From: Breviolum minutum Mf 1.05b.01
Taxonomy: Eukaryota; Sar; Dinophyceae; Suessiales; Symbiodiniaceae
Assembly (NCBI GenBank): GCA_000507305.1
Contig: DF240882.1
Coordinates: 1 to 64,000, forward strand
Length of the DNA stretch: 64,000 bases
Direction: 5' to 3'
Positions within the stretch are counted from its first letter, which is position 1, and each line of letters starts with the position of its first letter. The notes beneath the pieces are model-generated. The model ran no database searches and was not told where the DNA came from. It saw nothing but the letters and a program-made list of their open reading frames with translations. The position numbers and the translations under genes are program-made. Below, one piece after another: positions 22,372-33,297 of this stretch.

Positions 22372-23835
22372 GTCATGAATGGCTTCGGGTGGTTGGTGTG
22401 ATGTTTATGGCATCAATTTTACCATATGAACTGTAGATTTGCTAGCCATGATTGCTATGCCCATTCAAATTGATACTGTAGAGAAATCACTGATATGGAT
22501 AAAAAGGAGGTCCTTTCCCCTTCTTTTCTCATTTTTTTGTCTCCCTTCTCACTCCCTCCATGCGTTTGTGTCTACGGCACCGAACGATTTACAAATCCTC
22601 TATGTACCCTTCTGCATATGGGAACAAGTGGATCAAACATGGAGTAAAAGGATGATCATATATATCACATTGATTGCAAGACATGATCTTTTGTAAATAC
22701 ACATTTATTAATACGTACAGTATACAGCATAATTATTATATACCAGGTGATTCAAAGTACCCTTTTCATCCCCTAGTTGGAGGTCACTTAACCCCTTGAA
22801 AGGGTCACTTAACCATCCCAAAAGGGTCACTTTGAATCGCCAGGTACACATTTTTTTCAAAAAATGATTCAACATCGAGTTCTGAAGTGAAAACGACATC
22901 ACTGGTCCCATGATTTGGTCGCTTCTTTTACGACCCTCATATTTACATCACAGGGGCGGAGGAAGGATGCTGAGGCTAGGGAGTTATCAACGTTGCTTTT
23001 CTTTGAAAAAACATAGCTTTGTTATAGAGTGTGTAACATCAAAGAATTGTTTACCCATATAATTCCATTGCCACATCTGCTGAAGAGTAGAGAAACACTT
23101 GCACTACACTTGTGTGAAAAAGAGCGGACAAAAAATCTTAGGGGATTCATGAAACATTTCCCATTGGCCTCAATGGTTCCTGTTCACTTCTCCACTTACC
23201 GCGTTTTTGCACTCAATGACATGACAACAAAAGGATTCAGCTAACTACGAAGGTCACCTGCGCTGTTGTTTTCCATCAAAAGGAACGCCTGGAACCTGAA
23301 AAGATGCAGCAAGCTTCATACTCATCACCTATGTGAATCATTCTCTACAGGCGCTACAGTCTACAGCTTAAAATACTTTTGAGTATGATAGTTTCAATAG
23401 AGCGTCAACTACTGCCTATAGTTGACCGATTCTTGCAATGCATAGCATTGTTTGTAGCTACAATTGTCTTCCGCATGTGTCGTCTCATTGCTTACCGTAG
23501 TTAGCCATTGTGTGTGGGCACCACAATCTCCAACAACTTCCAGGGTTTACAATGACCTTGCATTGGTAGTGATGTATGATTTTAATAGACCCTCTACCAG
23601 AGCATCGGGATGATCCTTGGTGGATGAACGATCAACCTTTTTGGACGTCAAATCCATTGTTTTTTTTCCGGAGGCATTTGCGATCCTCAAGACTTCCCGA
23701 AGTGCATTTTGACCATAGAATTTCTACCATTTTTCATAAATGATCGATGGATTCATGTGGATTCTTCCTTGGGCCAACTAACACTTGGGTCCGTGGATTT
23801 CCAACCACCACCTGACTCCAGCCCCAATGGGCCAG
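22372..23835. other. Intron of the FVSHAW gene
   Basis: About 1.4 kb with one palindromic element (22742-22845). No other exon-like signal is evident. Confidence 0.5.
22742..22845. repeat. Palindromic element (ACCAGGTGATTCAAAGTACC type)
   Basis: ACCAGGTGATTCAAAGTACC at the left and GTCACTTTGAATCGCCAGGT at the right, with three internal copies of the AGGTCACTTAACC type. Confidence 0.8.
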
Positions 23836-23943
23836 GCCCCTCTCTTCCTCAACGTTTTTGTAAGCCACGCCTGGCAAGAGGGCTTTGATGAATTTGTGCA
23901 ATATGTTGTAGCTCGCCTGGGACCCTTGGGATTCGGGTTTCCC
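23836..23943 (+). CDS. FVSHAW-motif exon of a TIR-like protein
   Basis: AG|GCC acceptor in phase 0 and 36 codons containing LFLNVFVSHAWQEGFDEF followed by VQYVVARLG. The hydrophobic strand ending F-V-S-H-A-W is the first strand of a TIR-like fold, as in F-I-S-H/S motifs of TIR and SEFIR domains, and this exact form is common in large dinoflagellate protein families. The exit is best read as a GA donor after CCC at 23943 (phase 0). A GT donor at 23957 is the alternative but breaks phase with the next exon. TIR-like domains act in NAD+ cleavage or in assembly of signalling complexes; which applies here is not known. Confidence 0.75.
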
Positions 23944-24645
23944 GAAATTTTCTATGGTAAAGTAACACGGAAAGAAATGGGGAGCAATTTTTGAGAGAAC
24001 TTTCAGTGGGGGTTGTGGGTTTTTTTCGGCCCGTAATTTCCGGCAGCTTGCTATTGTGGCAAGGCTATTTTGGGAGAATACAATACCTCGTAGAACCTCA
24101 CGGAATTAAAACTATGACCGGAAAAGTGTTTCAGCGTTTCGCTATTTTCTTTCTTCAAATTTACAGCCACTTTCCGGAAGGATCAGATGGGTCGGACACT
24201 AAAATGATTTGTAGACTGCTGAATTATTGGTTTTTGGAGGTAGTTTTGGTCAGTTTGTTTGGCAACTTGCATTTTTAAGTGGATCCAACTTGAGAAGATC
24301 TTCCAATGGTGGCTCAATCAGAGCATCCTTTTGGCACAAAAGGATTGAGAGAAGGGAGAGTCTCCACTCAAAAAACACACATCCTTTTGAGATGAGCTTT
24401 TTCGGTGTTGGTTGTGTTACGGACTCTGGACCTAGCAGTTGGTGGTCTTCTTTTTTGTCTGAGGTAAAGGGAAGCTTGTCTGATGACATTTCTCTTTTTT
24501 TTCCCCCCAAGCAGCGTCACGATTTGTAGGTTCTACCGGTTTAACACTACCGGTTCACTGTGGTAGTTAGTGGAACGTTTCGGAGGTTTGTGTGGTAGTG
24601 TTTTGGCCACCAAAAACCCTTACCCAACCCGGACAACTTCCCCAG

Positions 24646-24741
24646 GCATCTCCTTTTCGTCATTGGAGCTTGCAACCCAACTTGTGGATATGTGCTACGG
24701 CCTTGTTGCAAAGTGGTGATCCTTCCATACTTGCAGCGCAG
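24646..24741 (+). CDS. TIR-like gene, second domain exon
   Basis: CTTCCCCAG|G acceptor and GCGCAG|GTTTGG donor enclose 96 bases, phase 0 at both ends. The text SLQPNLWICATALLQSGDPS matches the position in this family where a Trp-[ILV]-Cys strand and a following loop come after the FVSHAW exon. Frame and order agree with the exons at 23836 and 24826. Confidence 0.7.
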
Positions 24742-24825
24742 GTTTGGGGGTTGGTGGATGTTTTTTTTTGGGGGGTTGGACACTTGTTGCGATTTTTTTT
24801 GGTTGGTGATGGTGGTGATGTCAAG

Positions 24826-24857
24826 GCTCTAGTCATGCTCCAAGATGGTAGATTTTC
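24826..24857 (+). CDS. TIR-like gene, 32-base micro-exon ending at a GA donor
   Basis: After an 84-base GT-AG intron, TCAAG|G opens the frame ALVMLQDGRFS. This corresponds to the beta-strand 'A-[LV]-V-[LM]-L-x-D' that precedes the conserved R/C-C-W helix of the family. Joining TC at 24857 to G at 27000 keeps the frame (QDGRFS-CCWELF) and requires a GA dinucleotide at the 5' splice site (GAGAAA). Confidence 0.6.
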
Positions 24858-25610
24858 GAGAAAATGTTCGGGAAGACATCCCTGCAAGTCCCCATGCTAG
24901 AAAAAAGGTCTCGGCAACGCTTTTTACCGAACTCCAAGAGGAGGTGAAACACCTCTCCAAGAGCTCAACAAACATATGAACAAAAAACCGCAAACCAAAC
25001 AATACTCCAAAAGGATTCAAATTTGGATGTCCAAATTTGAATTATTTTTTGATCTCTACTTGATTGATTGGTCAGTTGTATTATTCTGAAAAAATCTGAA
25101 AAATCCGACCCTGGAAGCGGTACTTGACTACCTTCGCTGCCCACCCACGAAGATATGGGACAATTCGTGCGGAAATTAACGGCTTCCCGGGTTCAATCCA
25201 AAATGATACAGAAATGACTGGCAATCAGGGGTTGCGTGAACAAAAAGCCACAAGTGCAACAATTATCGTGCTGAAAAAATGTTTCAAGGCCGCCGTTTTT
25301 GCGCGCCCAACGTTAAACCGAAAACGACACCAAACCCGCAACGACGCGGAGCGAAAACCATGACTCTTTCGTTGTCAATTGTCGTTTTCAGGATAGCTTT
25401 AGGACGTTGCTCCTATGACTAGTTGTCTAAGTATTTCAGTTCTCAGACGCCAGTTCATTTGTGTTTTTTGCTTGTTTGTGGCTTATCCTTATTCTATAGG
25501 GATTTCCCCATAATGACAAAGCAAACTCTGGAAGTCAAAGACCATTAAAAGAATGTCAGCCCCCTGCAATTATTAGTCCCCAGCAAAAAAAAATCACTTT
25601 GGGAATTCTT

Positions 25611-25700
25611 GGGTGTTTCCTGAAATGGTGGTACCCCCATTTCACACCCCAAAATGATCCATTTTTAGTAGGACCACCCCATGGCTGTTTGGTACCACCA
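25611..25700. repeat. Family D element, partly eroded
   Basis: GGGTGTTTCCTGAAATGGTGGTACCCCC at the left; the right arm survives only in part. Confidence 0.7.
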
Positions 25701-25831
25701 ATCTTCAACCGACAGTAGGTGGGAGTCGGTCCTGATGATGCGCCCTTCACACGAGCACTCTCCAGAGCTCAACGTCTCCTCGTTGTGGCCTGGCATGTGG
25801 TCCGAGGTCAAGGCCCGCTAATTACACGGCG

Positions 25832-25935
25832 TTTAAACTAAGATAGCTGGCTGGAAAATGGACTCGGATTGAAGATGTATTTCCTATAGAAAAATGGGGG
25901 ATATTCCAGCCAGCCATGTTAGTTTACCAGAGGGT
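25832..25935. repeat. Palindromic element, sister of 10879-10966
   Basis: TTTAAACTAAGATAGCTGG and CCAGCCATGTTAGTTTACC arms around a longer loop. Confidence 0.88.
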
Positions 25936-26999
25936 AGGGACTCAGGGATGTAGACATCGGCGCTTTGTCAAGCATTTTTTAATGCTCCATCATGTCTTCC
26001 TGGGGAAGATTAGAGACATCTAAAGATGCGTTTCCACGTGGACATGTAGCCGATATTGAGCCAAGATGAGTCAGGGAGAGAAACAATACTGTAAAGAGCG
26101 GCCTATCAACCAGAAAGTCTTTCTTTAAGGGGTGTCCAGAATTTGATTTGGAAACTGATTTTATGATTTTGTCAGTGTCAATGGTTTTTCTTGGTGACTA
26201 GCCAGTTAGTTCTTTTTTGCCTATTCTAGGAAGATCCGTGAAAAGGTGATGATCCTTTCCAATCAGCAGGATTGATAAAGGCGTTCTACTGGCAGATTCA
26301 CCGGTCCGCTGACCTCATTACAGCTTACCAGCTTGACTCCCCAGTCATTTCACCAACAAATGCAGAAATTGGTACTGTATCTTTGGGAATGGCTTTTTTG
26401 GAATTCAAAGGTTGATACCAGAATTCAAAAAAATCACCAGGACCGACAAAAATCACCATGAATTTAGGGACACCCACCAAGCAGGCAACCGAAAATATTG
26501 GGAATTTCTCGCTTAGATCTGTTTGAAGACAAGTCGCTACGAGATGTCATTTTTTTTAATTTTTTGTCTAATCCTGGCACCGGAAATGTATGGAAACCTT
26601 GTAAATGTGACAATGCCTTCAAGTGCAGTATTTTTAGGCATCAACGGCATCATTTCGCCTTGAGCCAAACCTCTTAAAAGCCAAGGTTCGCAACCCAGCA
26701 GTCAATCTCTTTGAGAGGATTTGGCCCCTGGATTTAATCTTTGAAACAAAACATTGGGGGGGAGAAAGGGAGATGGTGTGATACTGGTGATTTGGATGGG
26801 TTGGTAGTAGAATTTTATGGCTCAAACTTGGGTTTGCCAACAAAAATGCGTGGTATTTTGCGCGCTCAGTCTGGAAAAGCATGGAAATTTTCATTGAAAT
26901 TTATAAGTTCAATATACCAAATGAATATGATGCATTCTTTAAAGGGTGGTGATTTCCCATCTATTTTGCCACCATTTCGATGATTCAAATCGTGCCCAG

Positions 27000-27132
27000 G
27001 TGTTGTTGGGAGCTTTTTAAAGCTTACGAACTGGGGTTGGTACGAACTCCCGGTGCCTTGATGATCACTGGTCCACCAGATACTGATGTGGCAGCAGTAA
27101 AAATACAAGAGGCAGAAGCTTCGTATCCTCAG
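27000..27132 (+). CDS. TIR-like gene, CCWELF helix exon
   Basis: GTGCCCAG|G acceptor and 133 bases in frame: CCWELFKAYELGLVRTPG, then ALMITGPPDTDVAAVKI and QEAEASYPQ. The Cys-Trp-Glu-Leu-Phe-Lys-Ala text corresponds to the W-C-x-x-E-L-[YF]-K-A motif of TIR-like families; the Glu would be the catalytic position if this is an NAD-cleaving TIR. 'A-x-A-S-Y-P-x-D' is a conserved turn in the dinoflagellate family. It is completed exactly by a GA donor (CAG|GACGGA) and the next exon's GAC. A strong call. Confidence 0.78.
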
Positions 27133-27734
27133 GACGGACCAAAACGGTGTGGATCATTTGAGCAATGAAAAAAAAAGCCTTGGTTGTTTAGGGTATGTAG
27201 GGCATGATACTACCCTATTTTTATTGTGATTATAATAAGCCATCGTAAGGATCCCTATTCAACTAGCAGTATGGTAGAATGTAAGTTGTTTTTTTCGTGG
27301 CTCATTTGGGACCCATTTTCAGGGGGGAATCAAAGACAAGCAGCAAAGGTATGGTAAAATTTAAGGCGATTTCCCCGCAAAAATAATGCCTTTTGTTTGG
27401 TTTAGTGTCATATATAATGACACCTTGGTTAGCCCTCGAAGGCTTGGCTAATCTTAGTGAAGCCGGTGGTGAGTTTTTCACCCCCCAAGTTTGGTAAACT
27501 TTAATGGGAGGTGCCCAATGTACCTAGAAAGGTGCTACGTAGGTAACAAATTTCTTCGTTCAAAACAAGCCAAGGTAAAATCAGTGTCCTTGGATCGTAC
27601 CCTAGCAGTTGTTCCCCAAATATTTCTGCATCACCCATAGCTTCTCTTTCCCTTTCCGAGTATCCCCTGGATGGAGTGGACATACCGGGGTCCAGCACCA
27701 CCTTCCTTCAACGGGGCAACGAAATTTTTGGCAG

Positions 27735-27794
27735 GACAAATTACGGATCATGCAGCACATCAATAAGATGGCCCGAGAAAAGCATGGTCCCAGT
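27735..27794 (+). CDS. TIR-like gene, D-[KR]-x-[RK]-I helix exon
   Basis: TTGGCAG|GAC acceptor in phase 0. The peptide DKLRIMQHINKMAREKHGPS continues the preceding 'ASYPQ', giving the family turn 'ASYPQDKLRIMQHI'. The intron removed is 602 bases, GA-AG, with the same hexanucleotide CAGGAC at both splice junctions. The 3' end is uncertain: a GA donor follows GGTCCCAGT, but the frame stays open to about 27975. Later exons were not identified. Confidence 0.65.
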
Positions 27795-28399
27795 GACTTG
27801 GGTTTTGCTTCACCTCGTTGGGGGTGGAGGCGTGAGCCTCAAGCCGTCGAACTGTTGCAAACTTCCACCAAAATGGCGGCCCGTTTTTTTTTTCCAACAT
27901 TGACATTGGAAGAGAATGATGTTTCCAAAACATTGCAAAAGGTGAAGGAAACGTATTTGGTTCAGATCTATTTTTAGATAATCTCTTGCATATTTTGGAT
28001 ACAATATCAACCATTTCATAGCCTAGTCATGTCATAAGCAGTAACATGAAGGTGGATGGATATAGGTATCTATGATTTTATTTCCATTTAGACCATTTGC
28101 ATAGAATCTGGTGCTGAAATGTGCTACATTTCAGGCTCTGAAATCTCTGGATTCAAACTGATCCCGTTGATGGCCGAGGTATTGAAAAGATCAATGAGAC
28201 ATTGACGCACATCAAATTCTTCCGCCAAGACCGACTTCTTTCAGCGACCACCGCAGACTTCAACGTGGACTGCGACTGAGCGCCAACACGGCGTTTGGAC
28301 TTTTGCATACTTTTGCCAAAAAGTTCGCGGTGTGCAGAATATTGGATGGGATTGGAACTGGGCAATTGACCCACAGCATTCTCTTCATGATATCCAGAT

Positions 28400-28498
28400 G
28401 GTGGCAACTCAAACATTTTTTATTTTCACCACGATTTGTGGGGTTTCATGATCCAACTTGATGAACGCGCATATTTTTCAAATGGGCTCAACCACCAA
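28400..28498. repeat. Family C inverted-repeat element, diverged
   Basis: GGTGGCAACTCAAACATTTT at the left and GGGCTCAACCACC at the right, with the ATGATCCAACTTGA core. Confidence 0.75.
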
Positions 28499-29133
28499 CT
28501 AGATACGTATTTGGGGGTGACTCAAGACGCCCCACATTGGATTTCCCCCACAAGTCATTTATTTCACACAGCCAGTACAACGGGATCACACCGCTTGAAG
28601 GCTATTCATCCAAAAAGAAATGCTAGTGCATCTTGCATTTTGGGCCCTCTGAACTTGTAATTCATCAATATCTATTACATAAATCATTTATGTATATATA
28701 TACACGATCATATTTGACATCATTTCTTTATTTTATATGCTTTTATCACCTTCCCCCTCAAATACCCGGAAACCAACAGCTCACAAGCTAAGAAAGTGCT
28801 TGCCCCCGGATCCTTTCCCTTTTTAAACTCCTGCCACTGTGTCCACCACCATCACCGAAGGTACGTTGCTTGGGTGGGAAGCGACAGCACTTTTTGGTTG
28901 TCCTTCATTCGTGGCGCCGAAGGTGTGTATCATTTTTTTTCGTTGAGAGATACCATGTCTTTTTTCAACATTTAGACCCATTTCAAGGGTCTATATTAAC
29001 CAGAGAGTGATGAATCGGAATGATTTATATACGGACATGTTGGAGATGGATATCCGTTTTTTTTTGAAGTCATGGGGTTATTTCTTAGGTGGAATAAGAA
29101 ATCTTTTTTGTTTCATGTTGCCTAAAAACGCAG

Positions 29134-29198
29134 GCGATAGTGGTGGCGGTCTCTTGGATGCTGTGGCCAAGGTTTGCGCCGGAGTGAATCCTATGGAA
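29134..29198 (+). CDS. Weak exon candidate (Gly-rich)
   Basis: AACGCAG|G acceptor and GAA|GTTGGG donor bracket a frame reading DSGGGLLDAVAKVCAGVNPM. The helix-like 'LLDAVAKVCAG' text is protein-like, but the exon is short and its gene is unknown. Confidence 0.35.
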
Positions 29199-29904
29199 GT
29201 TGGGGGGGGGGGAAGTGACCAAAACGGATGGTTGGAGGTTCTTGTAGAGGGTAGTAGGTCCTGGTAGGTATGTAGCATATAATTTACCCAATATAGGCAG
29301 AAAAAACCGCTAAAGAAACGAGGTATAGTCCTTGCCTTCGAGGGGGGTTCTAGAAGTTCCTACCACGTATTAATCAGAACCAGAAGATTCCTATGAGCAA
29401 TGCAGAAAAAATGTGGGTCTCTGGATAGGGATCATTCATGTTGACGCTTCCCTCAAATATACATGTAAAACAGTGCCAACCTCAAACCAACAAGATGTTT
29501 GAGTGTATGCTTTCACATGCCGAAACTACAATCATGATGCGATCTCAACCATAACCCGCATACACTAATAGTTACATACATACATATGACATCTGGATGA
29601 CATGTTTTTTTTTTTGGGGGGGGTTTGGAATTTCTCCTTTTAAATGACCATCCACGATAATATAGGCAAGTGGGCAATATACTCAAAGCAGCATGTGAAA
29701 ACTCCCAACGGCAAGTTTCTGACCACCCGGACAACGGGATGTCAGGTCGCATGCCTGACGGTGCGCGTTTGGGGTGAAGGCCGTAAGATGGGTTGACATG
29801 AATGGTGGGTCTGGGTGGCTTGGGGGAATGATCCAACTTGACTAAGTTTTTTCAAATGGGATGAAACCACCTAACTAGTGGGTGAATGTAGATTTGATGA
29901 TACT

Positions 29905-30027
29905 TTGGGGGTATCCCCCACTAAAACGATGCCAGTGAAAAATTCCAATCTGTGAATTTTTATGGCCCGGGCCCCCTATAAACCTTCACAAAAATTCCAC
30001 TGTTAGTGGGCCGGGGATACCCCCAAA
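29905..30027. repeat. Palindromic element (TTTGGGGGTATCCCC ends)
   Basis: TTTGGGGGTATCCCCCACTA and its inverted partner TAGTGGGCCGGGGATACCCCC; an inner arm AGTGAAAAATTCC pairs with AATTCCACTG. Confidence 0.85.
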
Positions 30028-30292
30028 TTATACTTTATTGGATGTTATTGGTTACTTAAGTTTTTATATAAGTGTTATTTAGTGTTATATACTTTATTAT
30101 TACATCGTTTTAGTTTACTATAGTGTTTGTATTGGTGTTATTTACATATGCAACAAAAAACCACCTGGATTCAGTTGGGTTTCACACCTGAGATTCCAGC
30201 CACGCCAAGCCAAGAGACGTGACGGAACGTATCTGTGGGGATAAGTTCTGTGTGAAAAGTTCGGGGAAAATTGGTTTGAAAGAATGACATAT

Positions 30293-30394
30293 GGGTGTTT
30301 CCTTAAATGGTGGTACCCCCAAATCATCCATTTTAATAGGGTTTTCCACTAGAAACCCATCCATTTTGGGGTACCACCATTTTAAGAAACACCC
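30293..30394. repeat. Family D palindromic element
   Basis: The best-preserved copy: GGGTGTTTCCTTAAATGGTG at the left and CACCATTTTAAGAAACACCC at the right. Confidence 0.93.
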
Positions 30395-31012
30395 ACATAT
30401 AGTCCTGGGAACCTAACATATCCCATTCAGTTGGTCACTTTTTGAGTCGATTAGGATTTTCCGAACTTCCCGTTTGGTGATGATGACTGTATCCGGGGAT
30501 CCTGGAGGATCAAAATGGGAGCCGAAATTCCATGGATACATCTTTCTTGATTCCCCGATTGGCCGTTTAACAGCCTTTTCTGTATTTTGGAAGAGAAAGG
30601 AACTGCGGGCTTTTGGCATTTGTTTCTCGGGGTGTTGAGCGGCGTCCACGCACAAACATTGAGCCTGATTTTAAATTGACAGATGAGACCCCACGGTTTT
30701 TTTAGAAAAAACAAAGGTGTACTTTTGCTGTTTGTTTGTTTCCTTTCACTTGGTGACGTCCTATGGCCCTATGATTGATGTACAAATTCCCTCACCAGTT
30801 CATGTGAAAAATTGCCTTGGAACTCACCTGGAAGTATTTGAAAATATCTGCAGGTCCTTCGGGACGTTTGACCTTGCTACACATGGCTCCTTTTGGTGGT
30901 CGCGATGTAGATCTTTGGTAGGGGAAGTCAGGGAGGGATTGGTGAGGCAAAAGTCGGAGGAACTCTGACAGAAGATAGGAGGAATCATGAAGAAATTTAC
31001 TAGTTCCATATA

Positions 31013-31113
31013 GGGGTTTCCCAAAATGGTGGTACCCAACAACCATGGGCTTTCCTACTAAAAATGATCATTTTGGGGTGTTTTGGGGATACCACCATTT
31101 AAGGAAACCCCCA
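31013..31113. repeat. Family D palindromic element
   Basis: GGGGTTTCCCAAAATGGTGG at the left and CCACCATTTAAGGAAACCCC at the right, with the ACTAAAAATGATCATTTT core. Confidence 0.9.
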
Positions 31114-31288
31114 TATAATCATTACTCACACAGCGAAGTCTAATACAAAATGAACTCTTGGTGGCCCACTTAAACTTCCAGAGGAGGGTATTGAAAAAGC
31201 CACACACTTTATTTTCAGCGCGTTTTCATATCATGTTTCCACGTGTTTGGGTGACAACCAAACTGGGCCAACTTTTTTTTTTGGGGGG

Positions 31289-31438
31289 GGACCTCAAGAC
31301 TCAGTTGCACTGGAACAAGTATTGGCCAACTTGGTGAAAGAAAAGTGCAAGTCTGCTCGACCTGTTAGACCAAAAGCAAAGAACAAACATGTGCATGAAC
31401 ATGACAGGCATTTGAAAAATCATTTCAGTATGAAGTGA
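31289..31438 (+). CDS. Possible C-terminal exon, basic tail
   Basis: An open frame after a poly-T/poly-G stretch: DSVALEQVLANLVKEKCKSA, then a Lys/Arg/His-rich tail (RPKAKNKHVHEHDRHLKN) to a TGA at 31436. Amphipathic helix followed by a basic tail is believable protein, but no strong AG|G acceptor is present. It could be the end of the TIR-like gene or of an unrelated one. Confidence 0.3.
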   Translation, partial: GPQDSVALEQVLANLVKEKCKSARPVRPKAKNKHVHEHDRHLKNHFSMK

Positions 31439-33172
31439 AGGCCGGTGGTTTGGCTTGTACAATTACCTGGTTATAACCTAGTTCAGTTACAGCCCAAGCA
31501 TGCAACCATCAACGAATCAGCACTGAAAAATCAATGGACCTCAACCAAAATGGATCTTGGAGGTATCGAGATTTGAATCACTACGATCGTTTGGTCCCTT
31601 GCTCCCCGAGGCTGGAACTTTGGGAGAGAAAATGGAGGGATGGGACTGATGGGACGATGGCTATATGCGCGATCTGCGATCGGGTGTAAACTCCCATTGT
31701 TTCCATCTAATAGGGGATGGTCATCAACCCAAAAGTAGGGTTTATATACCCAAATTTTAGGGTTTGTATACCTAATATACGGATTCCCTCTTGAATGTGG
31801 GATGACCATTCCCCACAAAACGCGACTTTTAACCCTGACGCATATTGCTGGAACAAAAAGGGCCCTTACCTTTTAAGGCAACGGATTGTGACAAGACTTG
31901 GGATGATTTTTGCCAAAGAAGTTGACGTTCTTTCAGCGGATTTTTCACCTGAGCAGCCTCGGTGTTGCGGACAAAAACTCATGTGTCCCTTTCCAATGCT
32001 TGAATTTTTCGGTGGAAGAACAAGAAGTAATACTATATGCATATATATATATATGTGTATATATATGTATGTAATACCGATGCCCAGATTTACTTCCACG
32101 AAGTGTTTTCCAGATATTTATAGGAAGACATGTGTGCTTTAGATCCAAAACTCAACAAGACTCAATGGCTTTGTGAGTCAAAAACCAATCTTGACTCAAC
32201 TTTTCGTGGATGAAACGAATCCATTAAAAAACTCCAAACATATTCTTGTTGTTTGTGGTTTGTTGTGATGGCACTAGCAATCAAACAACAGTAAACTTAC
32301 AAACATCACCCCTTTTTTTTGGTGGCTTCTACCCGGACAAGGTGAAAATTCTGGAGCTCTGAGTGGGCCAAATGACAGTTCCTGTGTGGAATAGCTAAGC
32401 GCCGAAACTTGCGGCATGTGACGTCAAAAAATTCAACTGGTGGTACTTGAGTGGTAAGTACTTGACAAGAAATCCTCCCTCAGCAGAAGTGGGACAACTT
32501 CTCTAACTCACCTGTCGCAGCCAATTAGCCCATGAAAACGCCTTTTTTTTGGCCGCAAAAAAAGGAAGGGGATGCCGGGGGTAGAATTTTGAGTCGATAC
32601 CATTGATGTCATTTTTTCGATCCAGAGTTTTTTATTCAAAAAATCATTGAACCACCTCAGGCCTGGTGTGTGCAATTTGTGGCTGGTTGAAATCTTGGAG
32701 CTCAAAGACTTTATTTTCTTAACTAGTCATGTTAGCAGGATTGGTTGGTAGGATCTACATGGGTTGTGAAAAATGTGAAAGTTGGGGTTAATCTCCTTGG
32801 GAGAATTCGAACAAAAACTGAGAAAATTAGGCTTGAAAACCTCATGGGCCTGACAAAAACACCCAGGCCACCGAATGAAGACTTCCACGCATAATTACAT
32901 GATTATATGTGTCATTGAAAGATAGCTAGATCTAGTTGTTGGATGGAAGGTGACCCATCTATGATGTAAATGGGCCACAACGATTCCCCGCTTTTTCTCA
33001 GCTATATGACTCCTTTAAGCTGCCATTAAAGAAAACCGATGCGGAAGAATGGAGCCAACGCCTGTTTTTCTGTAGTCTGGAAACTTTATTCTTATGGTAC
33101 ACTTGTACAAAATCCTTTTGGCCAAAGCCTTTTTGAGTGTAGAAACACTTCGTTTGTAGGGCAGTATTTCAG

Positions 33173-33297
33173 TTGATGGTTCAGAAATCCGGCGAACCAG
33201 TTGAGGTTGGTTGTTTATCCCATGTTTATTCCCCATTATTTATGACGGGTGTTGATACATACCTTGTAGTTACCTAGCCGGATTTCTGAACCATCAA
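33173..33297. mobile_element. Family E MITE with 11-base target-site duplication
   Basis: TIRs TTGATGGTTCAGAAATCCGG and its exact inverse bound a 125-base element. The flanks are identical 11-mers, CAGTATTTCAG at 33162-33172 and 33298-33308. An 11-base duplication is larger than the TA/TAA type and fits Mutator-like or similar transposases. Confidence 0.9.

Larger units (their letters stand above)
24858..26999. other. 2.1-kb GA-AG intron of the TIR-like gene
   Basis: Starts GAGAAA and ends GCCCAG. Contains a family D copy (25611) and a palindrome (25832-25935). An open stretch near 26270-26370 (FYWQIHRSADLITAYQ) is protein-like but is not needed for the frame. Confidence 0.5.
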
